From the NCBI GenBank assembly GCA_001910725.1, contig MJGA01000003.1, positions 1,240,001-1,304,000 on the forward strand: a DNA stretch of 64,000 nt, written 5' to 3'. The stretch is from Phanerodontia chrysosporium. Lineage: Eukaryota > Basidiomycota > Agaricomycetes > Polyporales > Phanerochaetaceae. Under the pieces are notes generated by a model, which saw only the letters and a program-made list of their open reading frames with translations, was not told the origin of the DNA and ran no database searches. This document shows, in pieces, positions 45,961 to 57,713 of this stretch. Position 1 is the stretch's first letter; each line of letters begins with the position of its first letter. The position numbers and the translations under genes were made by a program.

Positions 45961-46161
45961 GGCTAATGGTGACCTGCCGCCGAGCGGCGAGAGGTTGAGT
46001 ATACGTGCCGGTAGGGACAATGAGGAACGAGCTACAAACGCCTCGGTACGCGATCAATATCTGGGCAGAGCGCACGTGGCCATACCCATGATGGCGCGCT
46101 TTCGTCGTCTGGCTAACAGCTTGTCTTCGTTTCGCAACTTCCACCTTTGACAAGAGCTGAG
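45961..46161. promoter_or_regulatory. bidirectional promoter region
   Basis: Only 201 bp lie between the start codons of the divergent chromodomain gene and MTC1, so both promoters must share this DNA. No specific site was identified. Confidence 0.6.
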
Positions 46162-47639
46162 ATGGCCGGCAAACCAAAGTCAAAGCAGGAGGAGGCTCTG
46201 GCTTTCCTCGACGACCTCGACAACATCGCCCCTGCGCCGTCCGGTGTCGGCGCCCAGAGCGCGCAGCCTCCTCCCGAGGGTGAGGCAGAGGTGTATGCAT
46301 TCATAGACGAGATTACGCAGAAGAGCTCTGAGCCTCCGCGTACAACGCTCTCGCATATCGACCGTCCCTCGCGCGCAGGCACCCCGACACTGCGCAAGAG
46401 CACTGAGCGCGTGCGGGTCGGCGCACCTGCACCGCTCCTTCCGACCGCATCGGGCTCCGCGACTCCGCTCTCGGCGAGCCCGATGGTCCGTTCAGAGTCC
46501 AGCAGCTCGAGGGTCTCGCTCACCTCGACTGCGAAGCAAGAGCTGCGCCAGGAGACACCGCCGCCCGCGCAGCAATCTCAGCAAGCCCCGAGCTCTTCTG
46601 GTAGCTGGGGATGGGGCAGCGTCTGGTCGACTGCTTCATCGGCTCTCCAGCAAGCTAAGTCTGTCGTAGACGAACAGGTGAAGAACCTGCCGAAGAACGA
46701 GCAAGCTCGCAAATGGGGAGAGGGTGTGCTGGAATATGCGAAGGCGGCGCAGCTTGATAAACTCAGTATGTGGACATCCTTCCCATGCTTGTTCACTATT
46801 TATCTGGAGCCACACTAGGCCAGGACTTCAAGCGAGTTGGTCTGTCGACACTCACCGATATCTTGAATGTCGTTGCACCCCCGATCTCTGAACACGAAGT
46901 CATTCAAGTTTGGCTCAGCCATGATATGATAGGCTACGAGGGCGTCGAGTCCCTTGTATACAAGGCTCTCACCAGGGTCAGTAATCTGATTTTCACCAGC
47001 CGTCTCATGACTAGACTCGCTTTTAGATCATGGAGCAAGTTGAGGGCGGCGACCTGGTCGTTAACAGAGGCGACGAGTCTCGCCCCAAGTCGAATGCATC
47101 GGAGAAGCGAGATCTCAATGCTGTCGATGGTCTCGATGCAGCTATCAAGTTGGCTCAGGTATGCTTTAGGACCAGTGCGGTGGAGTTATATGCCTGACTC
47201 ATGCTCTCAATAGGCTGAACTTGACGAAGTTATCAAGCGTAACGCGCAACCCGCACCGACTACTAACTCGGCCCAGAATCCCACCACGTACTCATACGTA
47301 TACCTCCGCATTCAACCCTTTACGACATCATTGTCTCTCCCATCGCGGTCAGGCGCAGACGCCGAGAACACGTCGCAAACTCTGCAGTTCGTTCTGTACC
47401 TCTCTGATCCAGGACACCAGGTTGTGCACTCCACCGTCACGCAAGCGATACCGTACAAATGGCTCGATCTCTGGGATCAGTATGAATGGGTTGAGGACTC
47501 GGTCGTAGAGGCGATTAGAGTGGGAGTCGAAGTCATCGGACAAGAGTACATTGTTTCACGGATGGGCTGGGACCGGAAGAAAACAGAGGATACCAAGACG
47601 GAGGCAGAGCCTCCCGCTGCAGCCGAAACGAAGGCTTAA
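46162..47639 (+). CDS. MTC1: maintenance of telomere capping protein 1-like (DUF5427)
   Basis: Yeast Mtc1 is linked genetically to telomere capping and has been found on vesicles; biochemical role not established. Exons 46162..46765, 46819..46976, 47027..47158 and 47214..47639 give 439 aa. The family N-terminus [17 protein letters not shown] is clear, followed by a Ser/Pro-rich linker, then [20 protein letters not shown], an amphipathic segment with [20 protein letters not shown], and the C-terminal core ([80 protein letters not shown]). An acidic/Ala tail ends the protein. Length fits the family (about 450-500 aa). Convergent with the complex I gene, 115 bp apart. Confidence 0.88.
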
Positions 47640-47754
47640 TGCGGCTACCCGACTCGCTGCGCGGCGCATGCGAAGAATACTGGCAGGAGTTACTTGTATG
47701 TTCGGCACAATTCGGATCCGGAAAGAGATGATATTGTTGTGTATTACTACACGT

Positions 47755-48858
47755 CTACTTCTTCTCAGCAGGTGGAGGAGGCGGCGGCGGGACATGCTTA
47801 AGCTCGTCAGGTCTTTTGGGCACAGTACCATCGCCGACCTGCTCCCATGGAGAAAGGGCGTCGAAATTCCTGCATAAATCGTCAGCCTAATCCCCGAAAC
47901 GAATGGAAACAAGCAGGACCTGAATGCCTGAGTGAGCTGTAGGGGCTCGTAGACAACACGCTTGCGTTCTTCGTCATAGCGAAGCTCCGTGTAGCCCTGT
48001 GGTAGAAATCCATGAGATACTCGGTGAACGTCACCCCAAGAAAGACGCACAGTCAACGGGAAATCCTTGCGAAGGGGGTGGCCTTCGAAGCCGTAATCCG
48101 TCAGGATACGACGGCTGGGGTAGTTGGCTCGTTAGCTGTACAGTGACATCGGTGCAATGATAGACGTACAGATCTGGGTGGCCCTCGAAGTAGATGCCGA
48201 ACATGTCCCAGGTTTCGCGCTCATACCTAAGTCTCGTCAGGACCCAATCACAGCGTCAGTATTTAGCAATCACATACCAGTCGGCACCGCGGAAGACCGA
48301 GCAAGCACTGGGCACTGAGTCCGCCTCACCGACATAAGTCTTGACGCGGATGCGTCCTGCATGCCTGATGCTAAGCAAGTTGTATACGACCTCGAAGCGC
48401 TTGTCGCGCTCGGGGAAGTCGACGGCAGTGATGTCCATGACGCTCTTGAACTGGCATTGCGAGTGGTCACGGAGGAATGTGAGCACGGGGATGATTGCCG
48501 ACGGCGCGACGTAGACGGTGAGTTCGTCCTTGAGGACAGAGAACTGCTGGATGAACTTGGGCAAGCACTGGAGGAGGTACGCCCCAAACTCGTGCAGCGC
48601 CTTGGTCGTCTCAGCATGCCGCGTGATTGTAGGGTTTGGCGACGTCGGTTCGGTGAACGGCGACTCGGACGGGGCTGGGTACCATGCGCGTAAGAGGGTT
48701 GGGTTGCAGCGGGACCGGTGCAAAGCGCAACTTCACTTACACTGAGCGGCCGGAGAGGCGTGGAAGCGGCGAGTGGCATGGGCAGCACCGACGACGGCCT
48801 GGCGCGCAGGCAGGTGCCTGACGAGCCTGCCGGCTCTGAGGGCCAGGCGGAGAGACAT
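47755..48858 (-). CDS. NADH:ubiquinone oxidoreductase 30-kDa subunit (NDUFS3/NuoC)
   Basis: Peripheral-arm subunit of mitochondrial complex I, homologous to NuoC, near the Q-module. Exons 48741..48858, 48278..48674, 48170..48226, 47920..48114 and 47755..47869 give 293 aa. The first 35 residues are Arg/Ala-rich and free of acidic residues ([20 protein letters not shown]), a mitochondrial presequence. The family signatures [20 protein letters not shown] and [18 protein letters not shown] are intact, as is [20 protein letters not shown]. The C-terminus is a Pro run ending PPPAEKK. Divergent from BCAS2 with 147 bp between starts. Confidence 0.95.
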
Positions 48859-49005
48859 GGGCGTTGCGGACGGTGGGTGGTAGAGCAGCGAGAGCGTCTC
48901 GGGTCGAGCAGACACGAGTTTGGCACTCCGACGCCTCGCGAACAAGCGCCGCGGCGGCAACCACTGCGTTCATTCATTCGACACTCACCACCACCGAGCG
49001 CGACG
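48859..49005. promoter_or_regulatory. bidirectional promoter region
   Basis: 147 bp between the divergent starts of the complex I subunit and BCAS2; no distinct motif assigned. Confidence 0.55.
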
Positions 49006-49830
49006 ATGTCCACCGAAAATGGCCCTGTGTCGGCCGTCATAGACTCGCTGCCGTATTACGATAATGACCTCGAGCGGGATCCCAGTCTCAAGGACCGAGC
49101 AGAGAAGCTCATTCAAAAGGAACTGAAGCAGCAAGCTTCACAAGGCCTACACCCTCGCGTGCCACCGCCACCAACGCTCTTTGCTGTTCGTGCGCGTGTT
49201 CCCCATCGCGGCCGTTTCGTGATTTATTGATAGCTTTCTCTGTAGGATAATCCTCTCCTCCAGCAGGAGATGGCTCGTGTGGAGGCTCATCAGCCAATAC
49301 CGCCCATAGACACTTTCCGCTACCAGCTGCCCGGCCCGACAAATTCACCTGCCACCGAGGAGGACTGGGAGGCTGCCCTGAAGAACGCCCAAGCGCAGCT
49401 AGAGCATCAAAGGCTACGGTGCGACATATTCCGCCAACTGTGTCGGCTTGTCACTCACGTTAGACCAGGCACATGAACCTTGCCCTGCTGCAACAGTACG
49501 GCTCGAATGCGTGGCGGATACACAACTTCCTCCTGGAACAGACCGCGAAGAACCTGGAGAAAGCCGTAGAAGACCTCAAACAGTTGACGGTGGAGGTGAA
49601 CCGGGAGCGGAAGAACTTCCAGGTACGACTATCTATCGCCGCATCTCCAGTAAACCGCCATTGACGTTTTCTTTCCCTTTCAGACTGGTGTCGGCGCGCA
49701 ACTTACTACCCTCGAGACCCGCTGGACAGAGCTCATCTCGAGCGTGTTGCAGATCGAGATGGCTAACATTGCTCTGGAAGCAGAGATTGACAAGCTCAAC
49801 AAGCGTGAGGTTGAACTGTCTAACTTGTAA
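49006..49830 (+). CDS. pre-mRNA splicing factor SPF27 (BCAS2/Cwf7)
   Basis: Core subunit of the Prp19/NineTeen complex that remodels the spliceosome on activation. Exons 49006..49185, 49246..49418, 49469..49622 and 49684..49830 give 217 aa. Conserved blocks: IDSLPYYDNDLE near the start, TLFADNPLLQQEMARVEAH, and a long coiled coil from LEHQRLRHMNLALLQQYGSN through AWRIHNFLLEQTAKNLEKAV to LETRWTELISSVLQIEMANI. The first intron uses a GTTCGT donor, chosen because it gives the conserved Leu-Phe-Ala-Asp-Asn-Pro sequence in phase. Length equals the family norm (about 200-225). Confidence 0.92.
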
Positions 49831-50169
49831 AACATCGGACCCTTGATGTGGGCTGTACTATCGCTATTGTATCTTTCACCTCTTTATAATTATCTGGATT
49901 GCCCTTTGCTGATGAAATCTTCTGTGAGTTGATTGCGATAAAGGGTATAATCTACACGACGGCACAGGTGCGATCTTGCGACCTAGCGACCAAACACTAC
50001 TAACTAGCTAATGAAGATTAGACATGGTAGAGAATATGATAAGAGAACGCTTGTAGCTTTGAAAAGAGGAGAAACCTGTCCATATAATGTCCCGTCAGAC
50101 CGCAGTACGTTCGAACTCTCCGTGTATCTGCACGTGGCTCGATGGTTTGCTCATTGTATCCGAACGCCC

Positions 50170-51310
50170 TCAGCTGAAGCAATTAGCGTACGCATCCGGG
50201 GGTAAGGCACAGGGCCAAGAGCCCGCGGCGATGATGCCCTCCCACACCTGCTCGCAGGAGCGGAAGAGATCGAGTGCAGCTCGGGCATGCTCAACCTATA
50301 AATGTTCCGTCACGTCAGAACTCACTTCGACCCGACTGCGACGCAGAGAAATGCCACGTACAGGCACATCGCCGTGGAGACCGATGTTTCTTGCCATGAA
50401 GCGGTTCACGAGAACCACCAGGGGAATCTGGACGTTAGGCCTATAGCGAAGACTACGCCGGAAGGGAAGGAAGAGAGCTGTATCTCGCGTGTCAATGGCC
50501 GGGTGCGAGAGTCCCATGACCTTCGGTTTTGTCATCAGGTACGTCGACAAAACCTCGCAGGCACTAGGCCACATACCGACAGAAATTCCCACAGAGCGTA
50601 TCCGACAAATATCTTATTTTGGAGCATCATCGCCACCCTTTGCTGCACCTCAGGGAAGGGCGGCGCTGAGAGGTGGCGTTAGAAATGCTTTGCAGCGCGT
50701 CGGCGAGCGACGTACCTCCGGCAAGGTGTGTGGCGGTCAAGCCCGTCTCAGCAGTGCGGTAGTCGCTCACAGGCTGACTATATGCGTCGTGCACGGTGAG
50801 ACTCCTGCAAAGGCATGTGGGATAGTGCGGGTATACTGACGTTGGTCGCACAAAAGTGTCGTAGATCACGAACCCGCGGTAGTCGGTCAAGGTGACGCGT
50901 CTGTGCGGTGCATATATGCGTCAGAAAACCGACAGTCGACGACGATAGAGGTCTAATCCACTGACGCCACCATGGGAAGCCTGGAAATACCGTGCATAAC
51001 GGTCTGGACGGCACCGGCGACATATCTGGGGTAAAACGCGACGGTGAGCACATTGTGCGCGACTGTCGAGAGACAGAGATGCTGACTTCTCCGGCGGGTA
51101 GACCTTGGCAGGTCGCCACTGCGGTATTTCGTGCTGCGTCTGCTGCGCCATCTTCTGGCCAGAGGCAGAGGCCATGGAGAGGCTCTGTATTGGCCTGAGG
51201 TCCTGGAAGAGTTGCGGGTCGTTCCACATTTCGTGTGCGGCGGCGGGGCCTTGCTGCCACTGGGCCCCTTGAGGGAGCGCATAAATGCTGGAATGGTTCA
51301 TCGGGTCCAA
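50170..51310 (-). CDS. REX4/ISG20-like exonuclease homologue, probably inactive
   Basis: The C-terminal exons are clear: 50841..50900, 50716..50777, 50577..50665, 50362..50520 and 50170..50295. They encode RVTLTDYRGFVIYDTFVRPT, TGLTATHLAG, QQRVAMMLQNKIFVGYALWE, GLSHPAIDTRDTALFLPFRR and PVEHARAALDLFRSCEQVWE. This order is that of DEDDh exonucleases of the REXO4 group. Two catalytic elements look lost: no Asp-x-Glu motif can be found before RVTLTDYRG, and the usual Asp of the last motif (VEDAR) is His. The N-terminal part (from 51310, MDPMNHSSIYALPQGAQWQQ) reads like an exon, but its joins to the core are not resolved. It may be a pseudo-enzyme or a decaying gene. Confidence 0.6.
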
Positions 51311-52295
51311 TTAGGGTGTGTCACCTGGGGATACCCCAAGTGGGGGGTAGATAAACGGCCGGGGAGCTTGACGGCAGAGTAGGTGTCGGGAACATGATGT
51401 ATCATGATACCCCTTCAAGCAGATTCAGCGGTGCAAAGTGTCCTGCGGCTCGCTTCGCCTCGCGGCGACTTGGAAACCGCCTCCGAGGGGAGCGCTGACT
51501 TGGTCTCGACCGACATGGGCAGAGCTTGAGGCTACGATATGCCGGTACACCTGCCCTGATGGACAGATGTGAGGGTGACGCCTCCAGCCGCGCGCATACA
51601 GCCACAATGCTCAGGATCTGCGGGAATGTGCGACGTAAGCGTTGTCGACGGGAGGGGATATGTTGCGGACGCGCACATTCGATTGGCTGCCGATGAAGAG
51701 CGTCCGTCGTTGGGGGATTCGACGGCGGCGACGGTGATGGCGACGACGACGGCAGCGTCGAAGACAGCGCAGAGCTGGACAGACGTCGGCGAGAGAGCAG
51801 ACGACAGACGGGGAGTAACAGCGCTGGAGCTGCTCTCGGGCGTGCTCCGACTGGTCAAGCAGGCCTCCGGTCCCGTTCCGGGGCTTGATTGACATCCTCT
51901 TCCGCGTCCGATCAAACCTTGTACGAAGCCCTGTTGGCTGTGAGTGAAGATGGCACTGACAGCGAATTCAATTACACTGTAAATGTTATCGCTCGGCTTG
52001 CTGCCCCACCGCCTCCTTCCAGGCCTGCACGTCTCCTCGTCGCACCCGCGACAGAATTTCATGTCGCACACAGCCAGCCGTTGCCGCGAGCGACGCACGG
52101 ATGGCAAATCCTCGCGAGCAGCCGAAGATATTGATATAGTGGTGGTGATATACATGTTTATGTACGAAGCACGACAACTGCCGGTCCTGCGAACAAAGCA
52201 TCTCGTCAATTCGACAGTCCAGCCCGGCCGCGGACCACCGGCAAAGCGGTACCTACTTGCACTGCTTGTCGATCCAGGTAGGGCTAAGTGGGCCC
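51311..52295. other. intergenic
   Basis: One kb between two minus-strand genes. A 256-codon minus open frame (51532..52299) spans it, but its sequence is low-complexity (Ser/Arg/Ala) and matches nothing; I treat it as chance in GC-rich DNA. Confidence 0.5.
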
Positions 52296-53857
52296 TCACA
52301 TCAGCCGTTCCTGGGACGGCTCCCCAGAATCATCGGCACTCGGCGGCACTGACCCATTCGCCAACGCAGAACCTTCCTTCCTCGCGACATTTACCTGCTC
52401 AAAGCTCCTCATACCATCCAACCCCCAGCGTGACATCATGGCCTTGTCTTCGTCCCATGGCGAGCCTGCATTTATCAAATAGGTGTCAGCGACCGCATCC
52501 CAAAACATACCAGGGGCAATTAATCAACAGTTACGTACAGGGTGTTGTCAACATCTGCTCTCCGGTGAAGACCGCGTTTGCGCCGGCCATGAAACACATA
52601 GCCTGCTTCGACTCGTCAAGTGTCTGGCGACCGGCCGCGAGACGGATAATCGTGCTGGGCAGGACAATCCTGGCAGTGGCAATGGTGCGCAGCAGGGTAT
52701 GCCATGGCACAGGCTGTGGATTTTCCAATGGTCCGATTAGATCTGCGTACTCGTCGGTGCTTGGGCAGAGCCACTGACTTCATTATTCTCTAGCGGCGTG
52801 CCTGGGATCGGCACTAGGGCGTTGACGGGGAAGGATTCAGGGTGCTCTGGCATGCTGTCCATCTGTCAGTAGCCGACACAATCGCGGGGCCTTTAGGCGT
52901 ACTTACTTTGATACCTCCCAGATGAGGCCAATGCGGTCATCGTCAGACTCTCCGAGACCAAGGATACCACCAGAACAGACGCTGATTCCCGCGTCTCGGA
53001 CGGCAGCTATGGTGCCCAAACGTTCATCATAAGAGCGAGTGGTGATAACCTGGCCGAGAACAGTCAAACGTTGAAGTCAGTGGGTGCGGTATCTTACCTA
53101 CCGAGGGGTAGAACTCCCGCGACGTATCGAGGTTGTGGTTGTACGCCGTCAAACCGCTGCAAGGCACATCAGCATCAGCAGAGCAGGCTGCGGAGACACA
53201 GATTTGCGTACGCTTCCTTGAGCTGGCGTGCCTGATCGGGGACAGCATGCCCAGGGTCGTGCAGACCTCCATTCCCATCGCACGGACTTCACGGACCATG
53301 GTGAGGATGCGCTCAAAACCGCGTTTACGTCCGGCGAGATCGCGCCATGCTGCGCCCATGCAAAAGCGGGTGCTGCCATTCTCCTTGGCCTTGCGCGCCG
53401 CCTCGAGCACTGGTTCGATGTCAACGAGGCGTTGCGCCTTCGTCGGAGTCGCGTAGCGGGAGGACTGGGAGCAGTATGAGCCTGGGAGAGATCTGAGTCA
53501 TTGGATCCCCCACTAGTGCCGTACGAGAGCGACTCACAGTCTTCGGTGCATCCGCCGGCTGATCCACGGGCGCCGATGAGTCTCCTGGGCAGATAAGGGG
53601 ACAGCGAGAGAGTACGCACTCTTGATGTTCATGAGTGTGCATAGCTGGATCTTTGTGGGGTCGTGGAACTGCCTGTGGACTGAGGCCGCGCGAAAGACGA
53701 GATCGAGCAGCGGACTCTCATAGATGGACTTGATCTCGGGGCGCGTCCAGTCGTGGCGTGTCTTGAGCTGGGGGCGGGGAGCCTCCTGCGCGACGACTGT
53801 CGCGAGCCCCCTGCTGAAACGGACGGCGCGGATGGTTGACGGCCCTGCGCGAAACAT
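52296..53857 (-). CDS. BIO2: biotin synthase; one apparent 1-nt loss
   Basis: Radical-SAM enzyme inserting sulfur into dethiobiotin, last step of biotin synthesis, mitochondrial in fungi. Exons 53620..53857, 53538..53558, 53212..53481, 53102..53156, 52907..53049, 52779..52854, 52539..52713 and 52296..52465; 382 aa once corrected. The N-terminus is Arg/Ala-rich (mitochondrial type). The radical-SAM cluster motif GGCTEDCSYC is assembled across a 21-nt exon. [28 protein letters not shown] and IRLAAGR are all present. In exon 3 a G run on the plus strand, 53238-53241, appears one base short, breaking LGMLSP from DQARQLKEA. Gene symbol by homology to yeast BIO2. Stop and start fit the usual 370-390 aa. 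Confidence 0.93.
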
Positions 53858-55720
53858 GGTGGGAGCGAACGACCGTATTCTTCGTGAGCCGAGCTGCTAT
53901 CGATGCAGGGAATTTATGGAAGCGCGCTGGGGGAGCGGAGTAAGACGATGTCGGCCGCGGGGAGGATGAGTGGATTTTGAACGGCGTTCCCCAGCAAGAG
54001 CGAGAGCAGCCTTCGTCCGACGTGTGCCTCTCGCGCAAAAATCGTCGGGGAAACAACTTTGGGGAAGGCGGGACAATCATGCTGCCCCACGCTCTAGACG
54101 CCTGTCCACCAAAAGAGCGCCCGCCCTCGTGGCGCGCCTGTCTGGCCACTCACAACCGTCCGAAATGCAAATCCTGATATGGACTGTCCTGTGGGTAGCT
54201 AGGATGCGCATCTGTCTGTCTGCAGATCGCTGGCTCCTCCGTCTTGCTCTCATCTGTCCTGTCAGGCCCAGGTTGCTGATCATGTCCTCGGCTGCTCTGT
54301 ATCCAGGCACTCGCCTGTAGCGGAGGTGCACACCGCATCCGGGGCCACGGGATGCAGAGCTTCCCATACGGGCCCGTGGCCGGCATTCCGGTAGGTACGT
54401 GAGGTACCAACAGTGCCTGAGCTCCATGACGGAATCTTACACTGAACGGTCCACCAGCCGCGACCGCTCAATGAGCCCGAACCCGTCCGTTCTCGCCGCC
54501 GCTGTGTGCGAGAACGCACTGTCCGAACGTGCTGACTTGACGTTGCTGCCTATCCGCATCTATCAGTCTCCAGGCTATCCATTCACACGTCAGGGAGCGC
54601 AGCATGTGAGCATCACAAGGCCGTCACCAGCCAGTGACACTGATAGCGGGTGTATGTGGACGACACTCCACCTCAGCGGCGGGAGGCTAGATTAATGCTC
54701 TACAACACATCCATTCAACATCACGTCAACTGATACTCTGTGTCCAAAAGCACCGATTGGAGCCCTCATCATGGGCACGCTGAGGATGATGAATGCCCCA
54801 AACCTACCGTTGCCCTGAGCGCAGGCCTGCTGGCTATTGGACGCGCAGACAATCTGTGCCGTCTCTACTTGCTGACATGCTAATGAATCTAAAAGCTTGC
54901 ATTGCAATTAGCTCCCGCTAGCCTTGGACGCAACTACGTCCAATACGAAATCGAGCGGCCAGGCATATCGCCGTGGCCCTCGGCTTCTTACTTCGGTACG
55001 ACTAGGTTATTTATCATTCGAGCATCTGGGCCCTAGCTGACATGCTGCGCCTGGGAATGACGCAGGGGGGTACTTACTCAGGCGCTGCTACGCAGAAACC
55101 CTGCACGCGTACACCGAGCGGATGTTGTTCTGACGGGTGCTTGCTTTTTCTGCTAGAAGCAGCCGAAGGCAGTACGCGAGCTGCGGCGAGTAAGTACCCG
55201 TTTGTCAGTCATCCCCGGTACGAGTGATGTCGTCATATTTCCCTGCAGGTCTCATCGCAGCCCCACAGTGCGCGCCAGTGCGTCATAGCCGGGCATCTGC
55301 ACGCCAAGCAGGTGTATGAAGACACTCCAAAGACCCAATAGTATTCCTGTCTTGACATATATGCACGTCACTAAGTGTACTAAATGTACGCGATGATATG
55401 CCCTTTCCAACACGGCAGGAGAAAAAGAAATGCTAGGTATCAAATCGTCTACAAATGGCCCAGCGCCCATATGTCGTCTTGTGGTACAGTCATGAAGCGA
55501 AGTGTTCGCGATAAGATATAGTACATCGCGGGGAAGGCGGGGAGAATAGCAGCGTGGCTTGAAATGCGCACGTTGGCGGCGTGGTAATGGCCGAAGGCCT
55601 GTGGAGCCAGACGTCAGCTTCTGACCTGCACGCGGGCACTGCACGCGCAGTAGCCGCGCTGCTGCGCTGCTGCAGACTCGTACCTCTTCTAGTCTTTCTA
55701 GGCAGCGAGGGCACGGGTTT
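53858..55720. other. 1.9 kb without a recognisable gene
   Basis: Upstream region of biotin synthase plus further DNA. Only short unconvincing frames; no tRNA, repeats or mobile-element motifs seen. Confidence 0.45.
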
Positions 55721-56046
55721 CATGAGCGATGCTTCCTCCACGCCTGTGCGACCGTTGCGCGTAGTCGTGAGACTGTATCCCTGTGACATAAATCGTCTGC
55801 GATCCTCCTCTCAGGCTCAGCAGGGGAACGCTGACCTTGTGAGCCGCCGCGCGTGTGCATGGCTTGCGAGTCGTGGGCGGACGTGCCGTTTGGTTCTGGC
55901 TGCACACGGGGCTGCTGCTGGGACTGGTTGAGCTCGAGCGAGCGGCGGGCCATGTCCCACTGTCTGCGTGTGTACGCGGCGAGCTCGCTCGAGTACCGCT
56001 GCTTCTCGGCATCGAGGTCAACGTGGTGATTTGAGGTCATGATCAT
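55721..56046 (-). CDS. short unknown protein
   Basis: Exon 55836..56046 starts MIMTSNHHVDLDAEKQRYSS and continues ELAAYTRRQWDMARRSLELN into a Gln/Pro-rich tail. A GTCAGC donor and an acceptor at 55781-55783 define a 55-nt intron. The spliced frame ends after about 100 residues (RALAA). The alternative frame downstream, GYSLTTTRNGRTGVEEASLM and KPVPSLPRKTRR, looks more protein-like but would need a different phase. I do not recognise the family. Boundaries, and even the reality of the gene, are uncertain; the helical N-terminus and clean intron are the only support. Confidence 0.35.
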
Positions 56047-56690
56047 CGGGGAGGCCTGCGCTGTAGGGAGGGAGGTGAGACGAGGGCTAGCTGAGGTGTA
56101 TGGCTTTGTGAGACGGGCAGGAGACAGGGCGAGCCTCTTTATAGGCCCGCGCCAATTGCTGGGTCGGAGTGATGTTATGGTCCACTCACCGCTCCTGCTC
56201 CCCGCTGCTCGCTGGCTTTCGCCCGCCAGAGTGGAACATGACGACATGGTCCTTCTATACCAGGCAGGTACTGTATTGCCCCTCGATCAACGCCACAAAC
56301 CTTCGGTCAATTCCGTGCAGGCGCATGGCTGCCTCGTTGCCCGCCCTCCATCGCTCTATCTTCTCTCCGAGAGGGCGCAGCTTCACTAGTCCGGGTTGAC
56401 AGCCAAACCAGCGTCGTTGTTAGAAGCGGAAAAACAAGGTGCTACATGTACAGCGATCAGAACAACAAAGAGCGCGAACGAACGAAAACAGAGCTAGATT
56501 ACAGATGCCTATGCTATATGAACTCGAGTGTCCCGTGATCTACACACCATTAAAATGCTACATGCTTGAGAGCGAGCGTAAAGGACAGGATTGACAGTGA
56601 CTGTAGGGTAGGGAGCGTGAAGCCTTCTCGCCGTGAGGGGGGTCGTGTTCGGTCATGAAAGGGCGTGGCTTGCCGTCAACAGCGTCCGCC
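56047..56690. other. intergenic
   Basis: Between two minus-strand genes; 3' flank of the BTG gene. Nothing recognised. Confidence 0.5.
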
Positions 56691-57713
56691 TTACGCACGA
56701 GCGGGGCGCCAACTCTCCCCAGTGGGGCCACCCGCCTTGCGCTGGGCGGCAGAGGCAGCCAGGCCCGACAGCTTCGCGCTCGGCTTGGGCACCGCCCCGA
56801 GCATGACACCCCCCGTCAGCACCGTCGTCTTGCCACCATCGTAGTTCGTGACCTCCGTCTTGGTCGTGTCAACGAAGACGCGCGACTGGCGCGCGCGCTC
56901 GCGCCGGGACAGCTTCGAGCCCGACTTGGAGTCGGGCGAAGTGGAGCAGTGGGACACGGTCGTGGCGGATCCGTACGAGTCGGTGGAGCCGCGAGAGGAG
57001 AAGGAAAAGGCCGAACTGGATGAACACGAGCTTGAGCGTGAGTGGGAGGACGAGGCGGAGACGATGGAGACTGGCGAAGAAGAGGTGGAACGAGGTGGCG
57101 GCGGGATCGCAGGGAACTGGCTCGAGGTCGGAGTGATCCAGGTGGGTTCGCGAACCTCGTCCGCGATCATCGCAAACAGCTCGTCATCGTCATCGGCTTC
57201 AGAGATGATTTGCTGGGCGAGGGTTTTGCCAGCAGCAGCCAGGGCGCGGGCCTGGGCTTGGGCTTTGAGATGCGCCTGCAGGGCCTCCTCCGTGACGCTC
57301 TTGCCCTTTACCTCCGCAACCCTCTCCCTCCACACCGAAAAAGTCTTGCCGTGCTCCCATTGAGCGTAATGAATCGAGACACTGCCGGGGTCGATGAAGA
57401 GGTCAAACTCATCGCCGCCCAGGGCGGCAATCCACTTTGACCAGTCGACGCCCGCGGACTTGCAAGCGTTGTAGATGGGACGGGGAGGTGCACAGGCTGG
57501 AGACAGTGTCAGACAGCGACGGCCAGACCCCCTTACGGGGTCTTGCGGCACCCATGTAGGCTGAAACTGTGCGGTCAGGTTCTGTTCGAGCGCCAGTTGA
57601 AGTTTGGAGACGGTTGGAGCCGGGTAGACGGCGCTGAGCTGGCGAGTGAGCCACGTGATGGCGTGAGCAACAGCAATGGAGAGAGTGCCGAAGGAGGTGG
57701 TAGAAGTAGCCAT
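56691..57713 (-). CDS. BTG/Tob anti-proliferative domain protein
   Basis: N-terminal BTG domain, which in animals recruits the CAF1/CNOT7 deadenylase and represses proliferation. A single exon of 340 codons. The domain spans roughly residues 8-125: IAVAHAITWLTRQLSAVYPA, the box PVRGSGRRCLTL, then YNACKSAGVDWSKWIAALGG and DEFDLFIDPGSVSIHYAQWE, which matches the second BTG box (FxLxxDPGxVS). The remainder is disordered: an Ala/Gln helix, a Ser-rich stretch and a basic region KLSRRERARQSRVFVDTTKT, ending in a Gly/Ala-rich tail. A 40-nt intron-like sequence lies inside the domain, but splicing it would destroy the second box, so I keep the exon whole. Confidence 0.85.
   Translation of the reverse strand: MATSTTSFGTLSIAVAHAITWLTRQLSAVYPAPTVSKLQLALEQNLTAQFQPTWVPQDPVRGSGRRCLTLSPACAPPRPIYNACKSAGVDWSKWIAALGGDEFDLFIDPGSVSIHYAQWEHGKTFSVWRERVAEVKGKSVTEEALQAHLKAQAQARALAAAGKTLAQQIISEADDDDELFAMIADEVREPTWITPTSSQFPAIPPPPRSTSSSPVSIVSASSSHSRSSSCSSSSAFSFSSRGSTDSYGSATTVSHCSTSPDSKSGSKLSRRERARQSRVFVDTTKTEVTNYDGGKTTVLTGGVMLGAVPKPSAKLSGLAASAAQRKAGGPTGESWRPARA

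Noticed and set aside
51532..52299. 256-codon open frame on the minus strand
   Set aside because: Ser/Arg/Ala-rich with no motif; overlaps the 3' end of biotin synthase in another frame; typical of long chance frames in GC-rich DNA.
53500..53560. Direct joining of biotin synthase exon 1 to the main exon
   Set aside because: It would lose the first cysteines of the radical-SAM motif; the 21-nt exon 53538..53558 restores GGCTEDC.
57482..57521. 40-nt intron-like stretch in the BTG gene (GTAAGG...CTGAC...TCCAG)
   Set aside because: Splicing would shift the frame and remove the conserved RGSGRRCL box and the second BTG box; the unspliced reading is intact.
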